Assembly: GCA_017628075.1 (NCBI GenBank)
Contig: JAGBZV010000232.1
Location: 1-36,113 of the forward strand
Source: Clostridia bacterium
GTDB lineage: Bacteria > Bacillota > Clostridia > Oscillospirales > CAG-272
Length of the DNA: 36,113 nucleotides
Direction of reading: 5' to 3'
A model generated the notes under the pieces. It saw only the letters and a list, made by a program, of their open reading frames with translations, searched no databases and was not told where the DNA came from. Positions 8,277 to 15,674 of the stretch are shown in pieces. Positions within the stretch are counted from its first letter, which is position 1, and each line of letters opens with the position of its first letter. A program made the translations under genes and the position numbers.

Positions 8277-9383
8277 TCAGCGATACTTTGCTACGATCGC
8301 CTTCATATCCGCAAGCTGAGCCTCCATGTCCGCAACGAGCTTCATCTGCGTGCGTGCGCGGTAAAGGTTCTGGTTCTCGTAATGCAGGCTGAAGTACACG
8401 TCACCGTTGAGGTGGTCGCCAAGGAATCGCATACCGCATTCCAGCGTCATGAGGATCGCAGACATCGGAAGAAGATCCTTTTCCACGTCGTTGAGTGCAT
8501 CCTTTGCCTCGGAAAGGAATCCGCGGGTGTACGCCTCAAAAAGCTCCGGCACAAAATAGACGCGGGACAGATCCTGCTCATCCTCAGCCGCAGAGGACGC
8601 ACCAAAGCGGATGGAATCACCGAAATCATACAGCGCAGAGCCGGGCATAACGGTGTCCAGGTCAATGACGCAAACACCCTCGTCTGTTGCGTTGTCGATC
8701 ATGATGTTATTCAGCTTGGTATCGTTGTGCGTAACGCGAAGCGGAATCTCACCGGATGCAATGCGGGACGTAATCTCGCCGCAGATATCCTTGTGCGCAA
8801 GGAAGAACGCAATCTCCTCTGCACAATCCTTTGCACGGCCGGAAACATCGTTTGCAACGGCCTCCTCAAAATCGCGGAAGCGCTTCGGTGTGTCGTGGAA
8901 CTTTGCAATCGTTTCGTGCAAGGTATCCGCCGGATACGCATCCAGCTGACGCTGGAACTTGCCAAACGCCTTTGCTGCGTTCTCAAAGAGAATCGGGTGC
9001 TCGACGGACTGATAGCTGGTCGCATCCTCGATGTAGTTATACATTCTCCAATAACGGTTCTGATCATCCACGTAACAGATCTCGCCATCCAGCGTTTCAA
9101 TGCAGGTCAGCGTCTCCCGATTGGTATCCCCTCCGTTTTCACGGATGATGTTCTTGAGATAATCGGTAACGTTCTTGATATTCTCCATCAGTGCAATGGG
9201 ATTGGTAAATATCTTGGTATTGATGGTCTGCAGAATATAGCGTACAGGCCGCTCTGCACCGGCATCACACGCGATGACGTAGGTTGCATTGATATGGCCG
9301 TTTTCAATCTTATCGATGCCAATGATGGGGCCGGCAATCTGAAAGCGCTCTGCAAAAAACTGAATATCGGGATACTTAATCAT
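8277..9383 (-). CDS. Phosphotransferase of the aminoglycoside kinase fold, NahK-like hexosamine/hexose 1-kinase
   Basis: A 368-aa APH/choline-kinase-fold enzyme. The catalytic loop THNDTKLNNIMID (Brenner-type HxD....N) and the metal-binding VIDLDTVMPGSALYDFGDS are plain. The full pattern, including GHINATYVI near residue 30, resembles N-acetylhexosamine 1-kinase (NahK), which makes sugar 1-phosphates in the lacto-/galacto-N-biose pathway. ATG 9383 is preferred over 9389: GGAGG is then 9 nt away, and the start overlaps the upstream stop as ATGA. The upstream partner is an NDP-sugar pyrophosphorylase-like gene. Substrate is inferred, since no phosphorylase or transporter is nearby. Aminoglycoside resistance is unlikely. 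Confidence 0.8.
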   Translation of the reverse strand: MIKYPDIQFFAERFQIAGPIIGIDKIENGHINATYVIACDAGAERPVRYILQTINTKIFTNPIALMENIKNVTDYLKNIIRENGGDTNRETLTCIETLDGEICYVDDQNRYWRMYNYIEDATSYQSVEHPILFENAAKAFGKFQRQLDAYPADTLHETIAKFHDTPKRFRDFEEAVANDVSGRAKDCAEEIAFFLAHKDICGEITSRIASGEIPLRVTHNDTKLNNIMIDNATDEGVCVIDLDTVMPGSALYDFGDSIRFGASSAAEDEQDLSRVYFVPELFEAYTRGFLSEAKDALNDVEKDLLPMSAILMTLECGMRFLGDHLNGDVYFSLHYENQNLYRARTQMKLVADMEAQLADMKAIVAKYR

Positions 9384-10285
9384 TTCCATAAACCTCCGGG
9401 ATAAACATTCTGGGCAATGCAGTCAGCAATAAAGCTCTGCACCGTTGCCTTGTCTTCATGATATGTGACGCCGTACCACTTTGCCATGGTCTGCAAAACC
9501 GTTACGTCAGCCGCACCGGATTTCATCGCCGCATCGACGATATTGGGGAGCAGGAATTCGTCCTTAAGCGGGTTCTTCAGATTGGCAAAAAATTCGCGCT
9601 CTCTGGATTCGATCTCATCAAAGAAGGATGCCGTAAAGCCCCACATATTCATGGAAACGATGGAATCCTCGAAAACGTCAACCCAACCGAGCTCCTCCTC
9701 GTAGAACTGTGTCTGTCCGTCGTTGCGCTGGATCTTTGTGCGCTCGGTGATCGAGGTCAGAAGGCCGTTTTCATCCTTCGTGCAGATGCCGCGTGCAACG
9801 TGACCGTTCTCAGAGAGGGTATTTTTGAGTACAAATCCGCACATACAGTAGTGGCAAACGCCGTCGTCCTTGGTATTTGCAAGGAACCGGCCAACCTTTG
9901 CAAAGGAATCTGCACCGTAGAAATCATCGGAATTGATCACGGCAAAGCAATCGCCCGCAACCGCTTCCTTTGCACAAAGAAGCGCGTGTGCCGTACCCCA
10001 GGGCTTGACACGTCCTTCAGGAACAGAAAAGCCGTCGGGAATATCGTTGATATCCTGGAATGCGTACCGTACCTCGATCGCACCGCGAATACGCGCGCCG
10101 ACCGTTTCCTCGAAGATCTGATGGTTTTCCTTTTTGATGATAAAGACCACGCGATCAAATCCAGCACGGATTGCATCGTAAATAGAGTAGTCAATAATAA
10201 ATTCACCGCCGGGGCCAAGAGGATCGATCTGCTTGAGTCCACCGTAACGGCTGCCCATACCAGCGGCCAAAATGACAAGTGTCAT
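9380..10285 (-). CDS. Sugar-1-phosphate nucleotidyltransferase family protein
   Basis: A 301-aa protein beginning with the pyrophosphorylase signature LAAGMGSRYGGLKQIDPLGP. The Lys and Gly-rich loop bind NTP; FAVINSDDFYG near 115-125 supplies the metal-binding Asp; WGTAHALL is also typical. The expected reaction is sugar 1-phosphate + NTP to NDP-sugar + PPi, but the substrate cannot be read from sequence. It is the first gene of a two-gene operon with the NahK-like kinase and overlaps it by 4 bp, so the pair could turn a free sugar into an NDP-sugar. Starts at 10285 or 10291 are possible; a GAGAG 7 nt away favours 10285. Confidence 0.83.
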   Translation of the reverse strand: MTLVILAAGMGSRYGGLKQIDPLGPGGEFIIDYSIYDAIRAGFDRVVFIIKKENHQIFEETVGARIRGAIEVRYAFQDINDIPDGFSVPEGRVKPWGTAHALLCAKEAVAGDCFAVINSDDFYGADSFAKVGRFLANTKDDGVCHYCMCGFVLKNTLSENGHVARGICTKDENGLLTSITERTKIQRNDGQTQFYEEELGWVDVFEDSIVSMNMWGFTASFFDEIESREREFFANLKNPLKDEFLLPNIVDAAMKSGAADVTVLQTMAKWYGVTYHEDKATVQSFIADCIAQNVYPGGLWK

Positions 10286-10341
10286 AGTCATACTCTCACT
10301 TTCTCAGTTAATCGGGAAATTTGCACCCGTATACACTTATT

Positions 10342-10370
10342 ATTGTACCACACTTCTGCAAAAAATGGAA
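10342..10370 (-). promoter_or_regulatory. Promoter of the nucleotidyltransferase-kinase operon
   Basis: TACAAT (10342-10347, minus) is preceded by TGG, an extended -10. The -35 at 17 bp is weak (TTCCAT). It lies about 55 bp upstream of the start codon, between the spo0A terminator and the gene. Confidence 0.55.
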
Positions 10371-10400
10371 GTGCTTTTCATAAATTTCTTGGAATTTTAC

Positions 10401-10445
10401 AAAAAAAAAGCAGGGGCGATACTCCACAGTATCTGCTCCTGCTTT
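10401..10445 (-). terminator. Rho-independent terminator of spo0A
   Basis: On minus, AAAGCAGG pairs with CCTGCTTT, and inside it GATACT pairs with AGTATC. The stem runs straight into nine T (10409 down to 10401). It begins 12 bp after the spo0A stop. Confidence 0.92.
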
Positions 10446-10456
10446 GGCATTTATTC

Positions 10457-11374
10457 TTATCTGCTTCTTCTTGACAGCCGCAGACGGTCGGAAATCATCG
10501 CAATGAACTCGGAATTGGTCGGCTTTCCGCGGTTGTTCTGAATGGTATATCCGAAATACTCGTTGAGCACGTCCACGTCCCCTCTGTCCCACGCCACCTC
10601 GATTGCATGGCGGATAGCACGCTCCACGCGGGAAGACGTCGTTTTATATTGCTTTGCAACGGTCGGATACAGCATCTTCGTCACGTAATTGATGATGTCG
10701 GGATCCTCAGTTGCCATTAAAATAGCCGTTCTCAGATACTGATAGCCCTTGATGTGTGCCGGAACTCCGATCCGGTGGATGATTTTCGTCACCTGTGCCT
10801 CCAGCTCGTGGCCGTCCTCGTCGCCACTCACGCCGTGAAGCCGCTCCGGACCTGCAAGACCACCGGGCATCAGATTCATCGGGTTGTCGCGGTAGTCGTA
10901 ACGCGGATGCTCCACCGCACCCTCGTCACCGGAAAAGACGGCCGGGATACATTCTCCCTGCACGGTGCTGTCCGCGTGTCCGCCGTCCCATCTGCCGCTG
11001 CACGCTCGCTCGGCAAGCATTGAAAGAACCTTCCACAGATCTCTGTAATCAAGCGGCTTCGTGACGCAATAGGAGGCACCGGCACAGGAGGCCTCCGCAA
11101 ACAGATTTGCAGCACCCGCATAATTGATAAATATAAACTGCGGGCGGACCAGATGCTTTCCGCCAATCCTGCGCACCGACTGAATGACGCCAAGCCCGTC
11201 AAGCTTGGGCAGCCACGCATCCACAATTGCAACGTCCGGGTCGTTTTGGAGAATCTGCTGCACCGCATCCTCACCGTTTGACGCCTCAAGAAGCTCAAGC
11301 GTACCGTAACGCCTGATATTTTCTCCGAACAGCATTCTCGCATCCGCTCCGAAATCCGCAAATAAAACCTTCAT
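10457..11374 (-). CDS. spo0A: Sporulation transcription factor Spo0A
   Basis: Master response regulator of sporulation that binds 0A boxes when phosphorylated. The 305 aa comprise a receiver (1-120) with phospho-acceptor Asp52 (AIVDAWLPKLDG) and Lys106 (VTKPLD), an unusually long Gly/Asp-rich linker (about 120-190), and the Spo0A DNA-binding domain with GVPAHIKGYQYLR and the recognition helix TTSSRVERAIRHAIEVAW. Oddities: the acidic pair that normally binds Mg is Asp7-Phe8 instead of Asp-Asp, and the switch Thr/Ser position holds Asn84. ATG 11374 was chosen because GGGAG is 6 nt upstream. It is transcribed alone, with its own promoter and terminator. Confidence 0.96.
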   Translation of the reverse strand: MKVLFADFGADARMLFGENIRRYGTLELLEASNGEDAVQQILQNDPDVAIVDAWLPKLDGLGVIQSVRRIGGKHLVRPQFIFINYAGAANLFAEASCAGASYCVTKPLDYRDLWKVLSMLAERACSGRWDGGHADSTVQGECIPAVFSGDEGAVEHPRYDYRDNPMNLMPGGLAGPERLHGVSGDEDGHELEAQVTKIIHRIGVPAHIKGYQYLRTAILMATEDPDIINYVTKMLYPTVAKQYKTTSSRVERAIRHAIEVAWDRGDVDVLNEYFGYTIQNNRGKPTNSEFIAMISDRLRLSRRSR

Positions 11375-11467
11375 ACTCGACTCCCTCATTTTCTCGTTTT
11401 TGATGTATCAAGAGAGCATCCCCACCACTGTCTGACAGCGCAGAGGTGCTTCGTGTTTTCATGTAAT

Positions 11468-11496
11468 ATATTACCATACGGACACCGGATTGTCAA
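11468..11496 (-). promoter_or_regulatory. Promoter of spo0A
   Basis: On minus, TTGACA (11491-11496) is followed after 17 bp by TAATAT (11468-11473). This is a housekeeping-type promoter giving a 5' untranslated region of about 85 nt. The sequence upstream is very AT-rich, like UP-element DNA. I did not find a convincing sigma-H promoter. Confidence 0.78.
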
Positions 11497-11576
11497 CGGT
11501 TTCTCCACAAAAAATTATTTTTTCGAATCCCTAAAAACGACGATATAACCAAATTTTCATATTTTTAATTTGTTAT

Positions 11577-11585
11577 TTTGTCGAT
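11577..11585 (+). promoter_or_regulatory. Candidate Spo0A-binding site (0A box), 8 of 9 matches
   Basis: TTTGTCGAT matches the established 0A box TTTGTCRAA except at the last base. It lies 81 bp upstream of the spo0A -35 hexamer, in AT-rich DNA, in the same orientation as the second box. Confidence 0.45.
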
Positions 11586-11628
11586 TAATTTTCGGAATTT
11601 TATCTTTTTATCTGTTTTTTAGTCATAT

Positions 11629-11637
11629 TTTGTCGAA
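11629..11637 (+). promoter_or_regulatory. Candidate Spo0A-binding site (0A box), perfect match
   Basis: TTTGTCGAA is a full match to the 0A consensus TTTGTCRAA. It starts 52 bp from the first box, about five helical turns. A plus-strand TATGAT hexamer begins one base later. It may serve spo0A autoregulation or a plus-strand transcript. Confidence 0.55.
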
Positions 11638-11775
11638 TATGATACGATTTAGGAAAATGAGCGAACATTCCGCCGATTGCCTGCTTAAGACCGCACCGCA
11701 AGTGAACGCTCCCCATCCGATGCGGATTCCCGCAGAAGCACGGGAGGCACCGATCAACCGTTTTCCGGTATAAGC

Positions 11776-11809
11776 AATGCCCCTCAGCCGAGGGGCATTG
11801 AACTTTTTT
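11776..11809 (+). terminator. Hairpin with T-tract between spo0A and spoIIIAH
   Basis: AATGCCCCTC-AGCC-GAGGGGCATT is followed on plus by GAAC and six T. On minus no T-tract follows, so it does not look like a terminator for spoIIIAH even though it lies 43 bp after that stop. The core is nearly the palindrome at 7995-8012. Confidence 0.55.
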
Positions 11810-11841
11810 ATTTACAGCTTCATCGCCTGCAAAGCGCTCCG

Positions 11842-12558
11842 TCATTTTTCGATGATTTTGACGTTGACCGGAAGAATTCCCGCTGTTTCGTAAACGATCT
11901 CCTGGATCTGCGCCACCTCATTCGGCAGAAGCGCCGAGGTTTTGACGATGATGCTTGCCAGATCCCCGCTGATGACCGCCACACAATCGGCAAAGCCCTT
12001 GCCCTTGATCAGCGACTCGATGGCGGCCTCGTGCTCGATATCGGCTGCGATCCGCGATATCTGTGCAAACGCCTCCGACTGTACGTCCGTCAGATTTGCC
12101 GCACCCTCCACAACCTCCTGCAAGACCGCAATCGCCTCGTCACGCGCACGCTGACGATTGATCTGCGAAACCGCAAAATACTCATCCTTTTCCGTACTGT
12201 CGTTTTCGTTCTCGAGGACCTCTCCTACAGAAACCGATCCTCCGTCCGTGCCGGGGTTATCCTTCAAAAGCGCATTCGACGCCGTACGCTCTGCCATAGA
12301 CCAATTCAGATATACCGCAAAGCCGATGACGAGCACCGAGGCTGCCGTCAGAAAATGCCGTCTGTTCTCCCTGACCGCTTCTGCCGCAGCACGCATCCAG
12401 GGAGGCATACGCCCGCCGTCCTCCACAATCTCACACAGCGCCTCAAGCTCCTCCTCTCCGCACAAAAGCGTATCCGTTTCAGACGAGGAAACGCCCTCCC
12501 CACACACCGATTCCGCTTCCTCTCCGTGTCCAAGATAATGCCTGCCAAGTAATTGCAT
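11842..12558 (-). CDS. spoIIIAH: Stage III sporulation protein AH (SpoIIIAH-like)
   Basis: Mother-cell half of the SpoIIIAH-SpoIIQ channel across the forespore membranes. The 238 aa hold one membrane segment at about 69-88 (FLTAASVLVIGFAVYLNWS) and a ring-forming YscJ/FliF-like domain at about 150-237 (ALLPNEVAQIQEIV, PVNVKII). The Bacillus protein begins with its membrane helix. Here about 65 acidic, Cys-containing residues precede it on the mother-cell side. ATG 12558 has an ideal AAAGGAG 7 nt away and lies 12 bp after spoIIIAG. An internal ATG at 12408, with GGAGGA 10 nt upstream, would give the canonical short form. Last gene of the operon. Confidence 0.9.
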   Translation of the reverse strand: MQLLGRHYLGHGEEAESVCGEGVSSSETDTLLCGEEELEALCEIVEDGGRMPPWMRAAAEAVRENRRHFLTAASVLVIGFAVYLNWSMAERTASNALLKDNPGTDGGSVSVGEVLENENDSTEKDEYFAVSQINRQRARDEAIAVLQEVVEGAANLTDVQSEAFAQISRIAADIEHEAAIESLIKGKGFADCVAVISGDLASIIVKTSALLPNEVAQIQEIVYETAGILPVNVKIIEK

Positions 12559-12570
12559 AAAAGCTCTCCT

Positions 12571-12954
12571 TTACTCATGTATTCCCTTTATTCCGACCCA
12601 TACCCGATCTGCCGCAACGTCCAGCGCCGCGCAGATCAGATTCAGAATGTCAAGACGCGTCTGTGCTCCGCCGTCGCCGCGATACGTCAGCGCGATCCCG
12701 CGGACACGCGGTACGCGAACGCCCTCGCCCTCCTCCTCAAGCGTAATAAGAACGGAAACGTCGTCTACACCCGGCAGCGTATCTGCCATCTGTGCAATTC
12801 TATGCGCGTATTCCTCCCGATATGACTGCCCAACCACCTCCCCTCCCGAAGCGCCTCCCGATGCCGACAAAAGAAGCAGCAATCCAAGAATTGCCACTCC
12901 AGCCGCCCACGGAAGAAACGGATATTTTCGCAAAAACACACGGATGTCATTCAT
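12571..12954 (-). CDS. spoIIIAG: Stage III sporulation protein AG
   Basis: A 127-aa subunit of the SpoIIIA-SpoIIQ feeding-tube complex in the outer forespore membrane. One membrane segment at about 13-31 (LPWAAGVAILGLLLLLSA) is followed by a small ring-building domain resembling type III secretion components (ITLEEEGEGVRVPRVRGIALTYRG, ending in VWVGIKG). It is shorter than the Bacillus protein (about 229 aa), with a compressed linker. It overlaps spoIIIAF by 8 bp. Identity rests on position and the C-terminal pattern. Confidence 0.88.
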   Translation of the reverse strand: MNDIRVFLRKYPFLPWAAGVAILGLLLLLSASGGASGGEVVGQSYREEYAHRIAQMADTLPGVDDVSVLITLEEEGEGVRVPRVRGIALTYRGDGGAQTRLDILNLICAALDVAADRVWVGIKGIHE

Positions 12955-13438
12955 CGTACGCCTCCTTTACAGTACACGGACACAAAAGCGTTTCCTCGGT
13001 CAGAATCCGCAGCTTCTCCATTACGATCCTGTGTGCGCGGTCCCGCAGCGTCAGCGTGACGGCAATCACACTCACAGAGCCGTCCTCCTCGCGCATAGTA
13101 GTCAGCGTGATATCCTCGCCGGAAATCGGCACGCCCGTCCTTGCCTTCAGCAGTGCCGCAAGTGCCGTGCAGATCTCCTCCCGCGCCAATGCAATCACCC
13201 CCTCCGCATATTGTCCGCTCCCAATTCCGGAAATCTCCGCGTCCGGAAGAAGCGTAATCCCATCCCCAAAAAGGCGAGAGAGCACCGTACCGAGAGGAGA
13301 AAGCAACGTCAGCAGCAGCACGAGCGCAGAAAGAAAGCGCATATAGGGCAACAGCGCGCTCCCTCTCCTCCAGAGAGAAAGCATAAGGGACATTATAAGC
13401 GTCAGCACGATCAGCGTGTAAACCGGTGCAGCAAGCAT
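12947..13438 (-). CDS. spoIIIAF: Stage III sporulation protein AF
   Basis: A 163-aa protein with two N-terminal membrane helices (about 5-22 and 33-50, including YMRFLSALVLLLTLLSPLG) and a soluble domain after about residue 70. The YMRFLSALVLL region is typical of the family. It is part of the membrane base of the SpoIIIA complex in the mother cell. GGAGGAG is 7 nt before the ATG. It overlaps the following gene, spoIIIAG, by 8 bp, as in compact spoIIIA operons. Confidence 0.88.
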   Translation of the reverse strand: MLAAPVYTLIVLTLIMSLMLSLWRRGSALLPYMRFLSALVLLLTLLSPLGTVLSRLFGDGITLLPDAEISGIGSGQYAEGVIALAREEICTALAALLKARTGVPISGEDITLTTMREEDGSVSVIAVTLTLRDRAHRIVMEKLRILTEETLLCPCTVKEAYDE

Positions 13439-13493
13439 CAGAAATCTCCTCCCGAAATCAAGGTGCGCCGCATACCGGCGCCACCCACGCTCA

Positions 13494-14546
13494 TCAAGTG
13501 CCGATGCACAGCGACAGCATCAGAAGATACAGCACCGATGCGGCAATCACGATCGCCAAAAGAAATCCCCCAATGGAGGCACAGTCGCGCAGGATATCCG
13601 CCTCCCGCGTCATCCCGAGCAGGGAGGCCAGCGCAGCAGATAAGGACAGTGCCGCCCGGAGCAGGATCACCTCACAGATCGGCGGAAGCATCTGCCACAG
13701 CAGCAGTGCCGCCCCGAGCACCCCTACCGTTCGCTTCACAAGAGAAAATCCCGCCGCAACGGTGCTCGCCGCTTCGCTGACCGCACCGCCGATGATAGGA
13801 ACCGTCCCCGACAGCGTAAAGCGCACCGCACGCATGGTCACGGAATCTGCGGCCCTGGAAAGCACCGTCTGATAGGATAAAACGGCACAAAGAATCGTCA
13901 TCATGCCCCCGATGAGAAACAAAAACTGCTTCCTGAGCAGCGCAGACAGCTCTGACAGCACCGATCCCCCTCCCGCACCCGCTGCCAGAGAAAGCCCCGT
14001 GCAGACACGCAGAAACGGAAAGCAGACACCCGTACACAGCACCTCCATAACCGAGAGAAACAGCGCCATTCCCACCGACGTCACGGATGCGGTAACTACC
14101 GCGCCGCGCATAGCAGAGAGCGTACACAGCGTAGTCAGTGCCGCCGTCATTGCCGTATGTATTTCCGCAAGATAGGATGCCGATGACGCAAACGCACCGG
14201 CAAGTGCCTCAAAGCCAATCAGCGCACATACAAGCGCACTGATCCCGCACAGAAAATCGTCGTGCACGCCGCGCGCCTCACCGCGGTACAGCCGCCATAT
14301 CGCGCAAAGAAGCAGGATCCCGCACAGTCTTGCGCACAGCGCTCCTGCGCCGACACCCTCGCCGCGCAGGGCATCCCATATCCGCGACAGTGCCGCCTCT
14401 CCGTCCAAAAGACGAAGCACCGCATCGGAGGATGGCATCTGTCCGTCAAGCCCAAACGCATCCGGCAGTGTATTGATAAAGGCACCCCCGCCCGCCTCCT
14501 CCCAAAAGGAGCGCAGCGTATCCCCGGCTCGTTCGCTTACAGACAT
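13494..14546 (-). CDS. spoIIIAE: Stage III sporulation protein AE
   Basis: Polytopic core of the SpoIIIA complex, 350 aa with about eight membrane segments. Family features include the VTASVTSVGMAL region, ALLRKQFLFLIGGMMT, and a well-conserved SGTVPIIGGAVSEAASTVAAG stretch followed by TVGVLGA. It is shorter than the Bacillus protein (about 399 aa) and starts with a soluble segment instead of a signal-peptide-like helix, so its N-terminus probably stays in the cytoplasm. It overlaps the spoIIIAD stop by 10 bp. It ends 55 bp before spoIIIAF, the widest gap in the operon. Confidence 0.92.
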   Translation of the reverse strand: MSVSERAGDTLRSFWEEAGGGAFINTLPDAFGLDGQMPSSDAVLRLLDGEAALSRIWDALRGEGVGAGALCARLCGILLLCAIWRLYRGEARGVHDDFLCGISALVCALIGFEALAGAFASSASYLAEIHTAMTAALTTLCTLSAMRGAVVTASVTSVGMALFLSVMEVLCTGVCFPFLRVCTGLSLAAGAGGGSVLSELSALLRKQFLFLIGGMMTILCAVLSYQTVLSRAADSVTMRAVRFTLSGTVPIIGGAVSEAASTVAAGFSLVKRTVGVLGAALLLWQMLPPICEVILLRAALSLSAALASLLGMTREADILRDCASIGGFLLAIVIAASVLYLLMLSLCIGT

Positions 14547-14953
14547 AACAGCGCCTCCGCCATCGACAGAATCTCCTCATACAGCGGCAGACCGATGCAG
14601 AGCAGAACGGCCCGTCCCGCAAGCTCAACCCGATCCGCAAGCCCGCCCTCACCAAGATCGCGGACCGTATCCGCGCTGAGCTGCACCGTCATCCCGACGG
14701 CCATCGCACGGAACAAAACCTGTGCGTGCTTGTCCGAAAGAAACGGCAAACACACCCGGCGCAGCTCTGACAGCACAGGAACCGCAAGCTCAATCGCCGC
14801 TGCAGCGAGCACCGCACACAGACAAGCACTCACCGCCCCCGCAAAGCCGCCGCGCGCACACCCACGCAAAACCGTCAGACAAAGTGCCGCAAGGACAGCA
14901 CAGCCGCACAGCCGCAAGACGTCCGTATAGGATTGCTGCAGAACCGTACTCAA
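14537..14953 (-). CDS. spoIIIAD: Stage III sporulation protein AD
   Basis: A small membrane protein of 138 aa with about four helices. Similarity to AC and to flagellar/type III export components such as FliQ is established for the family. The central HAQVLFRAMAVGMTVQLSADTVRDLGE matches the typical KYAKILLKALGIAYLTQFAADICRDAGE pattern in position and character. It overlaps spoIIIAC by 4 bp (ATGA) and spoIIIAE by 10 bp. It is unusually rich in Ala, Leu and Cys. Confidence 0.9.
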   Translation of the reverse strand: MSTVLQQSYTDVLRLCGCAVLAALCLTVLRGCARGGFAGAVSACLCAVLAAAAIELAVPVLSELRRVCLPFLSDKHAQVLFRAMAVGMTVQLSADTVRDLGEGGLADRVELAGRAVLLCIGLPLYEEILSMAEALLCL

Positions 14954-15144
14954 AGCCCAAACACCCCGCGCACGGAAGCAATGAGCTGCTCAAGCTGTCC
15001 GATCAGCATCAGAAGCACGAGAATCATTCCCGTCACACTGACCAAAAGCGCCTGCTCCTCCCTGCCCGACCGCGACAGCACCTGACAGATCACGGATACG
15101 AGAAACCCAATCCCGCTCACACGGAGAATCAATGTAATGTCCAT
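14950..15144 (-). CDS. spoIIIAC: Stage III sporulation protein AC
   Basis: A 64-aa protein with two membrane helices (DITLILRVSGIGFLVSVICQ and VSVTGMILVLLMLIGQL), the expected size and arrangement for SpoIIIAC. ATG 15144 was chosen because GGAGG lies 6 nt upstream and the product begins MDITLILR as in the family. A longer reading to 15228 would run into spoIIIAB. It overlaps spoIIIAD by 4 bp. Confidence 0.92.
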   Translation of the reverse strand: MDITLILRVSGIGFLVSVICQVLSRSGREEQALLVSVTGMILVLLMLIGQLEQLIASVRGVFGL

Positions 15145-15164
15145 GCTATGCCTCCCCAAATACC

Positions 15165-15674
15165 TTATAACAGAAGCAGAAGAACCACGCCGCCCGCTGA
15201 AGCGGACAGCGTTCTTGCAACACGGCACCGTGTGGGAAGCGCAGCCGCAGCCTCCGTATGAAGCTGCTCAAGCATCCCTCGCACGTACGCGCATCTGCCG
15301 CGCGTATGCTCGCGGTCCTCCGTTCCAAGGATCTCAAAAAACGAAGTCAGAAGTGCCGATTCTTCCCGTTCCAGACAAACCGATACCCCGCACGCAGCAT
15401 ACGCTTCCGCAGCAAGACCCGCCGCCCCGCCATTCGCATACCGCGCACGCACGTCGGGCAGAAACCCGCATCGCTCAAGCTCCTCCTCACCAAATGCAGA
15501 AAACAGCTGCGACAGCGGAAGTCCCATCTCCCCGATTCCAACCTCAAGCGCAGATACCAAACGGCAGAAGCCGCGCAGCATGCGCACACGCCGCTCCCAT
15601 TGCGCGCACAGCGCACCTCCGGTGTACAGCGCCGCCGCTCCGCACAGCACGGCGCCGACAATCCTGACCGTCAT
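15165..15674 (-). CDS. spoIIIAB: Stage III sporulation protein AB
   Basis: A 169-aa protein with an N-terminal membrane helix (MTVRIVGAVLCGAAALYTGG), a soluble helical domain with the family-like LVSALEVGIGEMGLPL and FFEILGTEDREH, and a C-terminal hydrophobic tail. Similarity to GspF-type secretion proteins is known for this family. ATG 15674 overlaps the spoIIIAA stop as ATGA, and AGGAGG is 4 nt upstream. A longer in-frame reading upstream lies inside spoIIIAA and is not used. Product acts with the other SpoIIIA proteins in the mother cell. Confidence 0.92.
   Translation of the reverse strand: MTVRIVGAVLCGAAALYTGGALCAQWERRVRMLRGFCRLVSALEVGIGEMGLPLSQLFSAFGEEELERCGFLPDVRARYANGGAAGLAAEAYAACGVSVCLEREESALLTSFFEILGTEDREHTRGRCAYVRGMLEQLHTEAAAALPTRCRVARTLSASAGGVVLLLLL

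Noticed and set aside
8184-9404. 406-codon plus-strand ORF opposite the sugar kinase
   Set aside because: Its codons mirror the kinase gene and it starts inside a terminator hairpin.
11520-11535. tRNA-like T-loop sequence TTCGAATCC
   Set aside because: The flanking bases cannot form a T-stem or acceptor stem, and no D-arm or anticodon arm is nearby.
11600-11845. 81-codon minus-strand ORF after spoIIIAH
   Set aside because: It has no Shine-Dalgarno, crosses the hairpin at 11776-11799 and shows no family pattern.
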